From SAR202 cluster bacterium bin90 (GTDB lineage Bacteria; Chloroflexota; Dehalococcoidia; Lucifugimonadales; JADFKI01): a stretch of 64,000 bases of DNA. The notes under the pieces are model-generated. The model was not told the DNA's origin, did no database searches, and was given only the letters and a program-made list of their open reading frames with translations. The stretch covers positions 1-64,000 of the forward strand of contig MPND01000019.1 of assembly GCA_002238855.1 (NCBI GenBank). Reading direction: 5' to 3'. Shown piece after piece: positions 1 to 8,830 of this stretch (positions are counted from its first letter, which is position 1; each line of letters opens with the position of its first letter). The position numbers and the translations under genes are program-made.

Positions 1-30
1 TGGCTATTCCCCGTCCCCGCCGAATGGGCC

Positions 31-58
31 TGTCCTGAGCTTGTCTAAGGACGGAATC
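31..58. repeat. Short dispersed palindromic repeat
   Basis: The stretch contains GTCCT...AGGAC flanking a short loop (CTGAGCTTGTCTA core). Sequences of this form are common as dispersed intergenic repeats in many bacteria. Only one copy is seen here, so the repeat assignment rests on recognition of the motif. Apart from this element I see no gene in bases 1-263. Confidence 0.4.
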
Positions 59-263
59 CGCAGCAATCCACCTAAAAGGAAACGCTACCGCGCCTGAACA
101 TAATCTTGATACATACGGGCGCCTTCGCTACACTGGAAGGTGGTTAGACGTCTGGCTAAGAGTTCGCTCAAACTATGGTGCCCATCTCACTTGGAGGCAA
201 CGAAGGTCAACCCGAAAACCGCAACTACCGCAGCAAAACCCCATGATTGGCGAGTCCCCGTAA

Positions 264-1007
264 ATGACCACAACCGCAACACATTTGACCATAGAGCAGC
301 GCAAGCAGGAAGTGGGCCGCCTTCAGACGCGTCTGGTTTGCAGCCTCTTGGTCTATGCCATGCTCCTCACCTCCGCCGCCGCCCTTGTCGCCTCCATCTA
401 CTCGCCCGGCATTGACCAGGACCCTCAGCGTCTCATTGGAATAAACGCCATTTCCACCGCTGTCGGCGGCTGCCTGTTCACACTAATCTTCCTGCTGCCC
501 GTAACGCGCTGGATTGGCAGCCGCGCCGAAGAGTCACGCGTCCTGCCCATCTGGTTTTTTGTAGGCATATCATACGGTATCTTCACCGTCTTCCTGATTG
601 GAGCATCACTGCCCTTCGTCTTCGCCTTCCAGATAAATATCCTTAACTTCCGATCGATAGGGATGTTTCTGGATGATGTCATCGACGCATTCTTCCGCGC
701 GCCCCTGAGTGGATTCACATTTGGCGTCTTCGCTCTCTATGTCGGATTCATCGCAGGCATCTTTTACAGCGTAGGCGCGTGGCTCATCGACATGCTTAAC
801 AGGATGAACTACCCACACGCATACTCCGACCCCTGGATCGAAGCCGTTGGCGATATGCTTCCCCCCACGAGACGCTGGGCTTCAGCCGCTGCGCCGTGGC
901 TCTCCGTCATAGGACCCTGGGCCGTCGCAATCCTGCTCGGCGGAGCAATCCTGCTATACGCCACAACCGGCCCCATCGAATTCCTCGCCAGGTTCCGGCT
1001 GGGATAG
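264..1007 (+). CDS. Multi-pass membrane protein of unknown function
   Basis: The 247-residue product has about five hydrophobic segments (roughly residues 28-50, 60-82, 95-125, 150-175 and 210-240). They are separated by short charged loops, so it is almost certainly an integral inner-membrane protein. No catalytic motif or known family is recognised. The ATG at 264 has no clear Shine-Dalgarno sequence. The gene stands alone, with about 130 bases separating it from the next gene on the same strand. Real coding is supported by the length of the frame and the coherent membrane topology. Confidence 0.7.
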   Translation: MTTTATHLTIEQRKQEVGRLQTRLVCSLLVYAMLLTSAAALVASIYSPGIDQDPQRLIGINAISTAVGGCLFTLIFLLPVTRWIGSRAEESRVLPIWFFVGISYGIFTVFLIGASLPFVFAFQINILNFRSIGMFLDDVIDAFFRAPLSGFTFGVFALYVGFIAGIFYSVGAWLIDMLNRMNYPHAYSDPWIEAVGDMLPPTRRWASAAAPWLSVIGPWAVAILLGGAILLYATTGPIEFLARFRLG

Positions 1008-1136
1008 TCTCCGAAACGCGAAAGGGCTGTCCCTGTCCCGCAGCGGCCTCGCCAAACCGTTCGCTGAAGGCGTCATGCGCTACCAATTGCCCCATTTCCT
1101 TGCGCCCCGCACATCAGTCTGCGCTAAAATAGACTG

Positions 1137-3320
1137 ATGAATACGCGCAAATTTATTAGGGATATAACTCTCCATCCATCTATGTTGCTGCTCGCAGCCA
1201 TCATTACCGTTGTCGGTCTGTCCGCGCTCGCGTGCGAAGATGAGCGCGTGCCGCCACCACCGCGCGCAACTCCCACACCCGCACTGTCCGCGCCTGTGCC
1301 GCCTCCTACTCCGGTGCCCGTTCCCACCTCAACCGCCCAGCCTATCGTCGTAACCGGCAGCGCTGAAAGCCCGGCAACTTCTGGCGATGATGCCATACGC
1401 GCCCGTCGCTTCATGCAGCCCGGCTTCATCGGCGTCAGCACAGATGATGTGGTGCCCTTCATCAATATCGCAGAGCAGGCACTCGGCGACAACGCAGCCG
1501 TCGCCAACGACCTCACAGGCGTCGCCATATTCGACTACGACCGCGACGGCGACCAGGATTTCTATATCACGCAATCTCGCGGCAACCCCAACCTGATGTT
1601 CCGCAACGATGGCGGAGAAGAGTTCACCGAAGTCGGCGTGCAGGCGGGCGTGTCCGCCAACGCATCGAACAGCACCGGAGTCGTCGCCTGCGACATAGAC
1701 AACGACGGCTACCAAGACATGTATGTCAGCGCGCAGGGCATCATCGGCGACGGCAAAGACTACCAGGACGCCATCAACGATGACGAACTCCGCGAGGCAG
1801 TCAGCGACCGCCTCATGCGTAACAACGGCGATGGCACGTTCACAGACATCACAGCCGCCGCATTCGGGAACGATGCCAACTTCCGCACCGGCACAAGCCC
1901 GGCATGCGCCGACATCAACCGCGACGGCTGGACTGACATCTTCGTCGCCAACCGCTCTGACATGGACGCCGTCCATCCCGGCGCACCCACTCGCGGCAAC
2001 GAGAACGTACTGTACCTCAATGATGGCGACGGCACTTTTACCGAGATAAGCGCGGATGCGGGTGTTCGCGGCGAGCAGGTCGTAACTTGGGCGACGCTCT
2101 TCTTCGACTTCGACGACGACGGCGACCCCGACCTCTGGACTGCGGACGACGGCGGTCCTGTCAGGATATACCGCAACGACACCGATGAAAATGGAGTGAG
2201 TTTCCTGCCGGTTGAGCGTCCTATGGGGCTGGACAAGCGGGGAAACTGGATGGGCTTTGCGCTAGGGGACTACGACGGCGATGTTGACCTCGATGTCTTC
2301 GTCACCAACATCGGTTACCACCCCAAGACGCGTCCGCTGCCCTTTGAGGGCGCGAGCGGCGACTGCTCCAGCGAGCAGCTTTACTCCATATCCACCTGCG
2401 CCCACTACCTGCTGCGCAACGACGGCACAACGGTCGTTCCTCGCATCGGCGAGGTCGGCTTCTTCCCCGATGTCGCTCCCACCATACCCATCGAGCCGAG
2501 CCGTGTCATGCCTCCCGACTCCGTTGATCCGGTTCGCATATGGCTGGACTGGCGCGTTCCAACAGGCTTGGCTGCCTACGACTTCGGATTCGGCGCTGCG
2601 TTCTTTGATCTGGAAAACGACGGAGATCAGGACCTCTACTGGACCGGCTCCGCGCTCGGGCGTGGCGAATCTCCCGACGGCAAGTGGTTCCCCTCGGCAG
2701 GGCGCATGCTGCGTGGCGACGGCAATGGCAGCTTCCAGGACATTACTGTTGAGGCGCGCCTGCTCAACATCAAGGGCGTGGACTACGGCGTTCTCGATCC
2801 CTCCAGTCCCCGATTCGACCGCGACCGGCAGCGCATCGACACTGCCTACCACGAGAACGGCAAGGGCTTGGCAAAGGGCGACCTCAACGGCGACGGCTAC
2901 ATAGACCTTATCGGCACCAACAGCGCCGGTCCTATATTTACAGGTTTGGACGACGAATTAGCTTTCGAGAAAGGCCCAACCTTCGTATGGATCAACGGCG
3001 GCGGCGAAAACAAGTGGCTCACGCTGCGCCTCAGGGGACGCATGGCAGAGGACGGCACAGGCAGCAACGCGGACGCTATCGGCGCGCGGGTCTTCGTGAC
3101 CGCCACCGACGCTGAGGGCAATCGTCGCACTCAGACTGACGATGTCACCGCAGGTTCCAGCTTCCTCTCAATGTCCAGCCTCGACCTGCACTTCGGCATG
3201 GCAGACGCCGATACAGCTGACGAGATCACCATCTTCTGGCCCAGCGGCATCCGCCAGGTCATACGCAATATCCCCACCAATCAGGTCGTCGAGATATCCG
3301 AACCCGCCCTGCCCAACTAG
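1137..3320 (+). CDS. FG-GAP/VCBS repeat lipoprotein with ASPIC/UnbV domain (CRTAC1-like)
   Basis: The 727-residue product begins with a signal peptide ending in a lipobox (LSALAC, about residues 28-33), so it is probably a surface-anchored lipoprotein. A Pro/Thr-rich spacer follows. The body carries repeated calcium-loop motifs of the D-x-D-x-D-G type (DYDRDGDQD, DIDNDGYQD, DINRDGWTD, DLNGDGYID), typical of FG-GAP/VCBS beta-propeller blades. The last ~90 residues match the ASPIC/UnbV domain (ending in a FWPSG motif followed by NQVVEI). Such proteins are extracellular and probably bind calcium and ligands or surfaces; no substrate can be assigned. The toxin pseudogene begins seven bases after its stop codon. 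Confidence 0.85.
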   Translation: MNTRKFIRDITLHPSMLLLAAIITVVGLSALACEDERVPPPPRATPTPALSAPVPPPTPVPVPTSTAQPIVVTGSAESPATSGDDAIRARRFMQPGFIGVSTDDVVPFINIAEQALGDNAAVANDLTGVAIFDYDRDGDQDFYITQSRGNPNLMFRNDGGEEFTEVGVQAGVSANASNSTGVVACDIDNDGYQDMYVSAQGIIGDGKDYQDAINDDELREAVSDRLMRNNGDGTFTDITAAAFGNDANFRTGTSPACADINRDGWTDIFVANRSDMDAVHPGAPTRGNENVLYLNDGDGTFTEISADAGVRGEQVVTWATLFFDFDDDGDPDLWTADDGGPVRIYRNDTDENGVSFLPVERPMGLDKRGNWMGFALGDYDGDVDLDVFVTNIGYHPKTRPLPFEGASGDCSSEQLYSISTCAHYLLRNDGTTVVPRIGEVGFFPDVAPTIPIEPSRVMPPDSVDPVRIWLDWRVPTGLAAYDFGFGAAFFDLENDGDQDLYWTGSALGRGESPDGKWFPSAGRMLRGDGNGSFQDITVEARLLNIKGVDYGVLDPSSPRFDRDRQRIDTAYHENGKGLAKGDLNGDGYIDLIGTNSAGPIFTGLDDELAFEKGPTFVWINGGGENKWLTLRLRGRMAEDGTGSNADAIGARVFVTATDAEGNRRTQTDDVTAGSSFLSMSSLDLHFGMADADTADEITIFWPSGIRQVIRNIPTNQVVEISEPALPN

Positions 3321-3326
3321 TGGAGA

Positions 3327-3626
3327 ATGCAGGTAGAGTTCGCAACCAACCGGCTTCAACGTTGCTATAATGCAATCGCGATTGGAAGCCGCTCTTGGGG
3401 TCCGTCGGTTGCGCGCAGGTATATTCAGTGAATAGATGTGCTACGAGAAGCTGAGAACATCAGCGTCCTTTACGGGATTAGGTCACTCAGGTTGCATCGT
3501 CTCTCCGGCCGGCGCAGAAGGCAGTTCTCTATTTCTTTGGACAGGCGCTGGAGAATCATCCTCAGTTACGTCGAATCCGAAAACAAGGTGCGCATAGAGG
3601 AGGTAACAAACCACTATGGCGACTGA
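3327..3626 (+). pseudogene. higB: HigB-like RelE/ParE-family toxin interrupted by an in-frame TGA
   Basis: Reading from ATG 3327, preceded by TGGAG, gives MQVEFATNRLQRCYNA...ARRYIQ, then TGA at 3429-3431, then IDVLREAENISVLYG and on to EEVTNHYGD in the same frame. Together the two parts make a full-length toxin of about 99 residues. The family usually has Arg where the stop lies, so CGA to TGA is the simplest change. A GTG at 3438 could start a 62-residue C-terminal fragment. That fragment retains the RxRQFSISL/WRIILSY strands but lacks the N-terminal helices. HigB toxins are ribosome-dependent mRNA endonucleases. The antitoxin gene overlaps the end by 11 bases. The toxin is probably inactive unless the stop is a sequencing error. 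Confidence 0.8.
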
Positions 3627-3924
3627 CAAGATCGCTCGAGATCAGGAATTGCTGTCGGATACTCCCATCCCGCCGGGCGAGACGATCGAAGAAGAGATCG
3701 AGTTCATTGGAATGACACGTCAGGAACTATCCGTGGAGACAGGCATCCCAAACCAAACCCTAGTTGAGATTATTAAGGGCATAACGCCCGTAACTCAAGA
3801 GATTGCCGTCGCTCTTGAGCGAGTGTTAGGCGTCTCCGCATCGCTCTTAGTGAATCTGGAAGCCAGATACCAGCGGACTCTCGCGCAGAAGAAGGAGCGG
3901 GAGAAGTCTAGCAAAGCTGTGTGA
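3616..3924 (+). CDS. higA: HigA-family antitoxin (XRE helix-turn-helix)
   Basis: This 102-residue protein has the HigA layout: a short N-terminal lead (IPPGETIEEEIE), then an XRE-type helix-turn-helix at about residues 34-75 (MTRQELSVETGIPNQTL with a second helix around IIKGITPVTQEIA). HigA proteins neutralise HigB and repress their own operon. The start ATG overlaps the toxin frame by 11 bases, the reverse-order arrangement (toxin first) typical of higBA. The antitoxin frame is intact although the toxin frame is broken, so it may persist only as a DNA-binding regulator. The next gene is convergent. Confidence 0.85.
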   Translation: MATDKIARDQELLSDTPIPPGETIEEEIEFIGMTRQELSVETGIPNQTLVEIIKGITPVTQEIAVALERVLGVSASLLVNLEARYQRTLAQKKEREKSSKAV

Positions 3925-3964
3925 GTGCTCGAGGCAGAAAGAACGAACACTCACTCACGTTCGG

Positions 3965-5302
3965 TCAGTCAGCCGACCCCACCGCCGCACGCGCCTCCTC
4001 CGGCACTGCCGCCTCCCAGTCGCCAATCAGCCGCTTCGACGTATCCTCTAGGCTGACGGTAACCAGGGCTCCGCCCACGCTCGCCGCTATCGACAGCGCG
4101 AACACCGCATTGTACGAGCCGGTCAGATCCACGATCAGACCCGCAATCCAGCTAACGAATGCGTGCCCCATCAGGGCGCCCGACATCTGCCAGCCATAGA
4201 CCGAACCCATGGGCCCGTTGCCGTAATACTGCCGGTTGATCACCAGGTATCCCGTCCACTCTCCGCCAAACCCGATGCCAAACAGCACCGCAAACCCATA
4301 GAAGTGCCAGAGTTCAGACGAGAAGAACAGACATATTACCGAAAGCCCCTGAATCATCAGGCAGGTCGCCATTATCGTCTTCGTGCCGTACTTCTCGGCA
4401 ATCATCGGAGTCAGCATGCGGCTCGGAATGCTCACGATGGACAGAATGCTCAGGATTATCGCCGCTTCAGTGAAGCTCAAGCCTTTCATCACAGCAAATG
4501 GGACGACAAACAGCAGCACAATGCCATGTCCCGCACAGCCAAGCCCATGTATCGCCGGGAGATTCCAGAACGCCTTTGTGCGCCGCACATGCTGGTTGAA
4601 CACCTTCGCGCGTACCTGCTCCAGCGAGTGCGGCAGACCGGTACCCAGTGGTTCTCCCTCGCTCGCTCCGTATGGCGCGATGCCCATTTCGCTCGGCTTG
4701 CTGCGGAATAGCAGCGCCAGCAGCAGGATGAACACGCCGGCAGCCAGACCGAAATAGATGAACGTGGTCTGCCAGTTGAGATTTGCAACCAGATTGATAA
4801 GCACCGGTGACATGAACGCCGGCCCGACGCCCGATGCTGCCCAGAGTATGCCCGTTCCCAGCCCGAGCCGACGCCTGAACCAGCCCGACACCGCTGCCAT
4901 CAGCGGCACCATGAATATCGCCTGCACCGCGCCTCGCAGGAAGCCAAACGACAGCCACAGTTCCCATGGCGAACTGACGAACGCCACCAGCACCATCACT
5001 CCGCAGTATGAGACGGCCCCCAGGACCATCATGTTACGGGAGCCGTAGCGATCACCGAGCCAGCCGGCAACCGGCGCAAGAAGCGCAGCGCTCAGAAAGT
5101 ACACACCAAAGGAAAAGCCGATACTTGAGAAACTGAAGCCGAAATCGCCGTCCGGATCGGTCAGCGGGTCCACCAGAACGCCGCCCGCAAAGTTGATGGA
5201 CAGCGCCACCATCTGCACCAGCGCAAGTATCCCCACGATGACCCATGCGTAATGGAAGGGCGCGCGGTTCACCCACTGGGAGAGGGCATTGATATTAGGC
5301 AT
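3965..5302 (-). CDS. Major facilitator superfamily transporter
   Basis: The 445-residue product has about twelve hydrophobic segments and the MFS loop 2-3 signature GWLGDRYGSRN (about residues 82-92). It resembles the monocarboxylate/oxalate:formate antiporter-like branch, so a small organic anion is a reasonable guess, but the substrate cannot be read from the sequence. It lies in the inner membrane. The ATG at 5302 gives the usual short cytoplasmic N-terminus (MPNINALSQWVNR). It is transcribed on its own, downstream of the peptide-transporter operon and about 180 bases from its last gene. Confidence 0.85.
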   Translation of the reverse strand: MPNINALSQWVNRAPFHYAWVIVGILALVQMVALSINFAGGVLVDPLTDPDGDFGFSFSSIGFSFGVYFLSAALLAPVAGWLGDRYGSRNMMVLGAVSYCGVMVLVAFVSSPWELWLSFGFLRGAVQAIFMVPLMAAVSGWFRRRLGLGTGILWAASGVGPAFMSPVLINLVANLNWQTTFIYFGLAAGVFILLLALLFRSKPSEMGIAPYGASEGEPLGTGLPHSLEQVRAKVFNQHVRRTKAFWNLPAIHGLGCAGHGIVLLFVVPFAVMKGLSFTEAAIILSILSIVSIPSRMLTPMIAEKYGTKTIMATCLMIQGLSVICLFFSSELWHFYGFAVLFGIGFGGEWTGYLVINRQYYGNGPMGSVYGWQMSGALMGHAFVSWIAGLIVDLTGSYNAVFALSIAASVGGALVTVSLEDTSKRLIGDWEAAVPEEARAAVGSAD

Positions 5303-5482
5303 CGCGGTCAGTATATCCTTTCAGGTGGCGAAAAAGCCCGCCATCGACCGAAGTTGGAGATGGGGGCGAAGAAAACAGACCACCTGAACGAGAATACTAT
5401 CAGTCGCAGCATCAGCCTTCAAGCAATCGGCGGACAACGCTCGGCGAGGAAGTTGTAAGTCGGGACACTGCGGCTCGACTGG

Positions 5483-6511
5483 CTAACCGGGAACGCCCGG
5501 CAGTTCGATTTCGTCTGCGAAGTGGCAGCTCGCAAATCTCCCCGGGGAGACCTCTGTGAGAGGCGGCTCCTGTTCGCGGCAGATGTCCTTCGCGAACGGG
5601 CAACGCGGATGGAAGTAGCAGCCCGATGGCGGGTTCGCGGGGTCTGCGACCTCGCCTTCGAGCACCATACCACGCGATTGCACCACCGGATTTGGAACTG
5701 GCACGGACGACAGCAGCGCCTGCGTGTACGGATGCCTCGGCTGTGTGAACAGGTCGTCGGTCGAAGCCACTTCGACTATCTTGCCCACGTACATGACCGC
5801 GACTCGGTGGCAGATGTACTGCACCACGCTCAGGTCGTGACTGATGAACAGGTAAGTCAGTTGCAGCTCTTCCTGGAGGTCCTGCATCAGATTCAGTATC
5901 TGCGCCTGCACCGACACGTCCAACGCCGACACCGGCTCGTCTGCGATCACAAGGCGCGGGTTCACTACCAGCGCGCGCGCAATACCTATTCGCTGCCGCT
6001 GACCGCCACTGAAGGCATGCGGATACCGCCTCGCGTAATCGACAGACAGACCCACCAGCCGCAGCATTTCCGCCACGCGGTCCTCAAGTTCCGAACCTCT
6101 TGCAATCCTGTTCACGCGCAGAGGGTCCGCAACCACATCGAACACCGTCATGCGCGGATTCAGCGATGCGAACGGGTCCTGGAAGATGAGCTGCATCTCC
6201 TGCCGCAGCAGCCGCAGCGTCTCGCGGTCGGCGGACGCAGTGTTGATGCGCTCCCCACTCTTCATGGTGAAGCGAACTTCGCCGTCAGTCGGCTCTATGG
6301 CACGTAGGATAGCCCGACCCGTCGTAGTCTTGCCGCAGCCCGACTCTCCCACAAGCCCAAAGGTCTCTCCCGCTTCGAGGCTGAAGCTCACCTCGTCCAC
6401 CGCCTTGACATACCCGGTGGTACGCCGCAGGAAGCCCTCAATTATCGGAAAATAGACTTTGAGCCTATCGACATCGAGTATCTGGGAACTGCCGTTCACT
6501 TCAGTTGTCAT
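5483..6511 (-). CDS. oppF: Peptide ABC transporter ATPase, OppF/DppF type
   Basis: This 342-residue cytoplasmic ATPase has a Walker A motif (GESGCGKTT, about residue 56), the ABC signature ([15 protein letters not shown]), a Walker B motif ([12 protein letters not shown]) and the H-loop (FISHDLSVV). The C-terminal oligopeptide-type extension contains [11 protein letters not shown] with spaced cysteines. It is the second of the two ATPases powering import. Its start lies three bases after the stop of the oppD-like gene, showing translational coupling in the operon. The family also includes nickel and other solute importers, so peptide as substrate is the default assignment. Confidence 0.92.
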   Translation of the reverse strand: MTTEVNGSSQILDVDRLKVYFPIIEGFLRRTTGYVKAVDEVSFSLEAGETFGLVGESGCGKTTTGRAILRAIEPTDGEVRFTMKSGERINTASADRETLRLLRQEMQLIFQDPFASLNPRMTVFDVVADPLRVNRIARGSELEDRVAEMLRLVGLSVDYARRYPHAFSGGQRQRIGIARALVVNPRLVIADEPVSALDVSVQAQILNLMQDLQEELQLTYLFISHDLSVVQYICHRVAVMYVGKIVEVASTDDLFTQPRHPYTQALLSSVPVPNPVVQSRGMVLEGEVADPANPPSGCYFHPRCPFAKDICREQEPPLTEVSPGRFASCHFADEIELPGVPG

Positions 6512-6514
6512 AGA

Positions 6515-7612
6515 CTAATCCTGTCCGCCTTGTGCATCGGTGTTGGTACCAGTCGCCACAGCCTTCGCATTGTCGTCGTATAGCAGGCAGCGCACCGTAT
6601 GATTGTCGCCCATCTGCAACGGCTGAGGCTCGACCACATCGCACACGCCAGGCATCGCCTGCGGGCAGCGCGGGTGGAACGGGCATCCCGGCGGCCTGAT
6701 GAACGGCGGCGGCACCGTCCCGCTGATGGCCGTCAGGCGGTTCGTCTGTCGCTCCCGCCGCATCTGCGGTATGGACTTCAGCAGTTCCTGCGTGTACGGG
6801 TGCTTCGGGTCCCTGAACAGCGTGGCAGTATCAGCGCGCTCCACGATCTTGCCGAGGTACATGACAATGATCTCTTCGGCCATCTGCGCCACAACGCCAA
6901 GGTTGTGCGTGATCAGCATCATTGCCATGCCCAACTCCCGCTGCAACGACGCCATAAGCTCAAGTATCTGCGCCTGTGTCGTGACATCGAGCGCGGTAGT
7001 CGGCTCGTCCGCGATAAGCAGCGTTGGGTTGGAGGCAAGCGCCATGGCAATCATCGCGCGCTGCCGCATGCCGCCGCTCAAATTGAACGGGTACGCATCC
7101 ACGCGCTGGTCAGGATTCGGAATGCCAACCTTCCTCAGGGTATCCGAAGCGATCTCGCGCGCCTCTTCCTTCGTAACATCCTGGTGGAGCAGAATGCCCT
7201 CCACAATTTGATCGCCTACGGTATGCACCGGGCTGAAAGACACCATCGGCTCCTGGAAGACCATCGTGATGTCCGCGCCACGTATGCGCCGCATCCGGTC
7301 GCCGTCCTGTGGAAGTTGCTGGAGGTCTATCTCTTCGAATCCACCGGCATCGTCCGTCGGCTGATAGTAGATGATCTCGCCGTCCAACGTCCTTCCGGGC
7401 GGGCGCACGATGCGCATTATGGACCGTGCCAGCACGCTCTTGCCGCAGCCACTCTCTCCCACCACACCCAACACCTTGCCGCGGTCGATGCGCACTGTGA
7501 CGTCGTCAACCGCCCTTACTTCGCCCTCATCGAGGTAGAAGTAGGTCTTCAGATTTTTCACATCAAGCAGCGTTGACGGTAGATTCGATTCGGTCGCCTG
7601 CAACAGGGTCAC
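6515..7612 (-). CDS. oppD: Peptide ABC transporter ATPase, OppD/DppD type
   Basis: The product (365 residues) carries Walker A (GESGCGKSV), the signature LSGGMRQRAMIAMAL, Walker B (LLIADEPTTALD) and the H-loop LITHNLGVV. The C-terminal oligopeptide domain includes GCPFHPRCPQA. It pairs with the adjacent OppF-type ATPase as a heterodimeric motor. The permease gene ends 26 bases upstream. The start at 7612 is the only one giving a complete N-terminal beta-strand (LLDVKNLKTYF). Confidence 0.92.
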   Translation of the reverse strand: MTLLQATESNLPSTLLDVKNLKTYFYLDEGEVRAVDDVTVRIDRGKVLGVVGESGCGKSVLARSIMRIVRPPGRTLDGEIIYYQPTDDAGGFEEIDLQQLPQDGDRMRRIRGADITMVFQEPMVSFSPVHTVGDQIVEGILLHQDVTKEEAREIASDTLRKVGIPNPDQRVDAYPFNLSGGMRQRAMIAMALASNPTLLIADEPTTALDVTTQAQILELMASLQRELGMAMMLITHNLGVVAQMAEEIIVMYLGKIVERADTATLFRDPKHPYTQELLKSIPQMRRERQTNRLTAISGTVPPPFIRPPGCPFHPRCPQAMPGVCDVVEPQPLQMGDNHTVRCLLYDDNAKAVATGTNTDAQGGQD

Positions 7613-7638
7613 TCCCCCGGATATAAGTTGTAAGTTGT

Positions 7639-8790
7639 CTAGCTTTCGCGTATCGCGTATGGGTCAGCAGCGTCGCGGAGGCCGTCGCCCATGAAGTTAA
7701 GAGCCATCACCGCTATCAGTACGAACACACCCGGCAAAAGCAGCCACGCCGCCTCCGCCACCGCCTGCAGCGTCTGCGCCTCTTGCAGCAGCACGCCCCA
7801 GCTTATCGCAGGCTCACGCAGTCCCAGTCCGAGGAAGCTCAGTGATGTCTCAGCAATGATGATGCCCGGAATTGCCAGCGTCGTCGCAGCGATGATATGG
7901 CTCAGGAACGACGGCAGCATATGGCGGAACACGATGCGGATCTCGTTGGTTCCGTACAGCCGCGCCGCCAGCACGAAGTCCTCCTCGCGCATTGACAGGA
8001 AGCGCCCACGCACCTCACGCGCAAGCCTCGTCCACTCGATCAGCGATATGATGATGGTAATGGCGAAATACACTCTCATGATCGACCAATCACGCGGCAC
8101 TGCCGCCGAAAGCGCCAGCCAAAGCGGTATCGTCGGTATCGCGCGCAGGAATTCGATGATTCGCTGGATTATCGCGTCCGTCATCCCCCCGCGCAACCCT
8201 GAAAGTCCGCCTAGCATACAGCCGAGGAATATGTTCAGCGTCACACCCACCAGGCCAATGGACATGGACACGCGTGTCCCGTACATCAGACGGGAGAACA
8301 TGTCCCGCCCCATTCTGTCGGTGCCAAGCGGGTAGAATGGCTGAGGCTCCGTGCTCGTATCGACGTTCAGCCCCATAAAGTGCCAGTCCGTCCGAATCAT
8401 GCCCCAAAGCTTATACTCGTGGCCGCGCACGAAGTACTGGATGGTGTGCCTGGTTTCTTCGTCAGTCACCCATTCCATACCGAGGGTCTCAGGGTTGCGC
8501 TCACCTTTCAGCCCGTAAACATAGGGCAGAGACGGCTTGAAACCGTCGAAGAAGTGGACGCCCTGCGGCGGAATGAACGTGCGTGTGGCAAATTCCGCCC
8601 TCGGATCGTGAATAGCCAGAAACTCGGGGAACAGTGCGACAAAATAAAACGCGAGCACAACTACTGTGGAAGCCATCGCTACGCGGTGGCGGATGAACCG
8701 CCACCAGATAAGCTTCCACTGGGAGGCTATGAATACCTGCTCGTCTTCAGAGGGTCTCTGAATCGGGAGCGATTCTGTCCGTGCAGCCAT
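7639..8790 (-). CDS. oppC: Peptide ABC transporter permease, OppC/DppC type
   Basis: The inner-membrane permease has an N-terminal segment at about residues 35-55 and a long extracytoplasmic insert (about 60-170). The binding-protein-dependent transport domain follows, with the EAA loop (about residues 265-290, around RLYGTNEIRIVFRHMLP). I place the start at ATG 8790 (MAARTESLPIQRP, 384 residues), because AAAGAG lies just upstream. A longer frame to 8892 would translate a palindromic repeat (YWIPAKAGMTG), which is a known artefact of that repeat. Order and spacing within oppBCDF are standard. Confidence 0.9.
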   Translation of the reverse strand: MAARTESLPIQRPSEDEQVFIASQWKLIWWRFIRHRVAMASTVVVLAFYFVALFPEFLAIHDPRAEFATRTFIPPQGVHFFDGFKPSLPYVYGLKGERNPETLGMEWVTDEETRHTIQYFVRGHEYKLWGMIRTDWHFMGLNVDTSTEPQPFYPLGTDRMGRDMFSRLMYGTRVSMSIGLVGVTLNIFLGCMLGGLSGLRGGMTDAIIQRIIEFLRAIPTIPLWLALSAAVPRDWSIMRVYFAITIIISLIEWTRLAREVRGRFLSMREEDFVLAARLYGTNEIRIVFRHMLPSFLSHIIAATTLAIPGIIIAETSLSFLGLGLREPAISWGVLLQEAQTLQAVAEAAWLLLPGVFVLIAVMALNFMGDGLRDAADPYAIRES

Positions 8791-8800
8791 CTCTTTTCCC

Positions 8801-8825
8801 GTCATTCCTGCTTTCGCAGGAATCC
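8801..8825. repeat. Dispersed hairpin repeat GTCATTCCTGC/GCAGGAAT
   Basis: ATTCCTGC and GCAGGAAT form an eight-base stem around TTTC, between the oppB and oppC genes. Related copies lie at 34536-34560 and, with the stem ATTCCCG/CGGGAAT, at 56622-56646. The element gives an open frame through itself, which misleads start prediction for the oppC-like gene. It may help stabilise or divide the operon mRNA; that is inference. Confidence 0.75.
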
Positions 8826-8830
8826 AATAG

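Noticed and set aside
140-415. Short plus-strand frame before the first membrane protein
   Set aside because: It overlaps a better-supported gene in another frame and has no ribosome site or recognisable product.
3429-3431. TGA in the toxin gene as a selenocysteine codon
   Set aside because: There is no visible SECIS-like hairpin and no selenoprotein precedent in this family; mutation or sequencing error is simpler.
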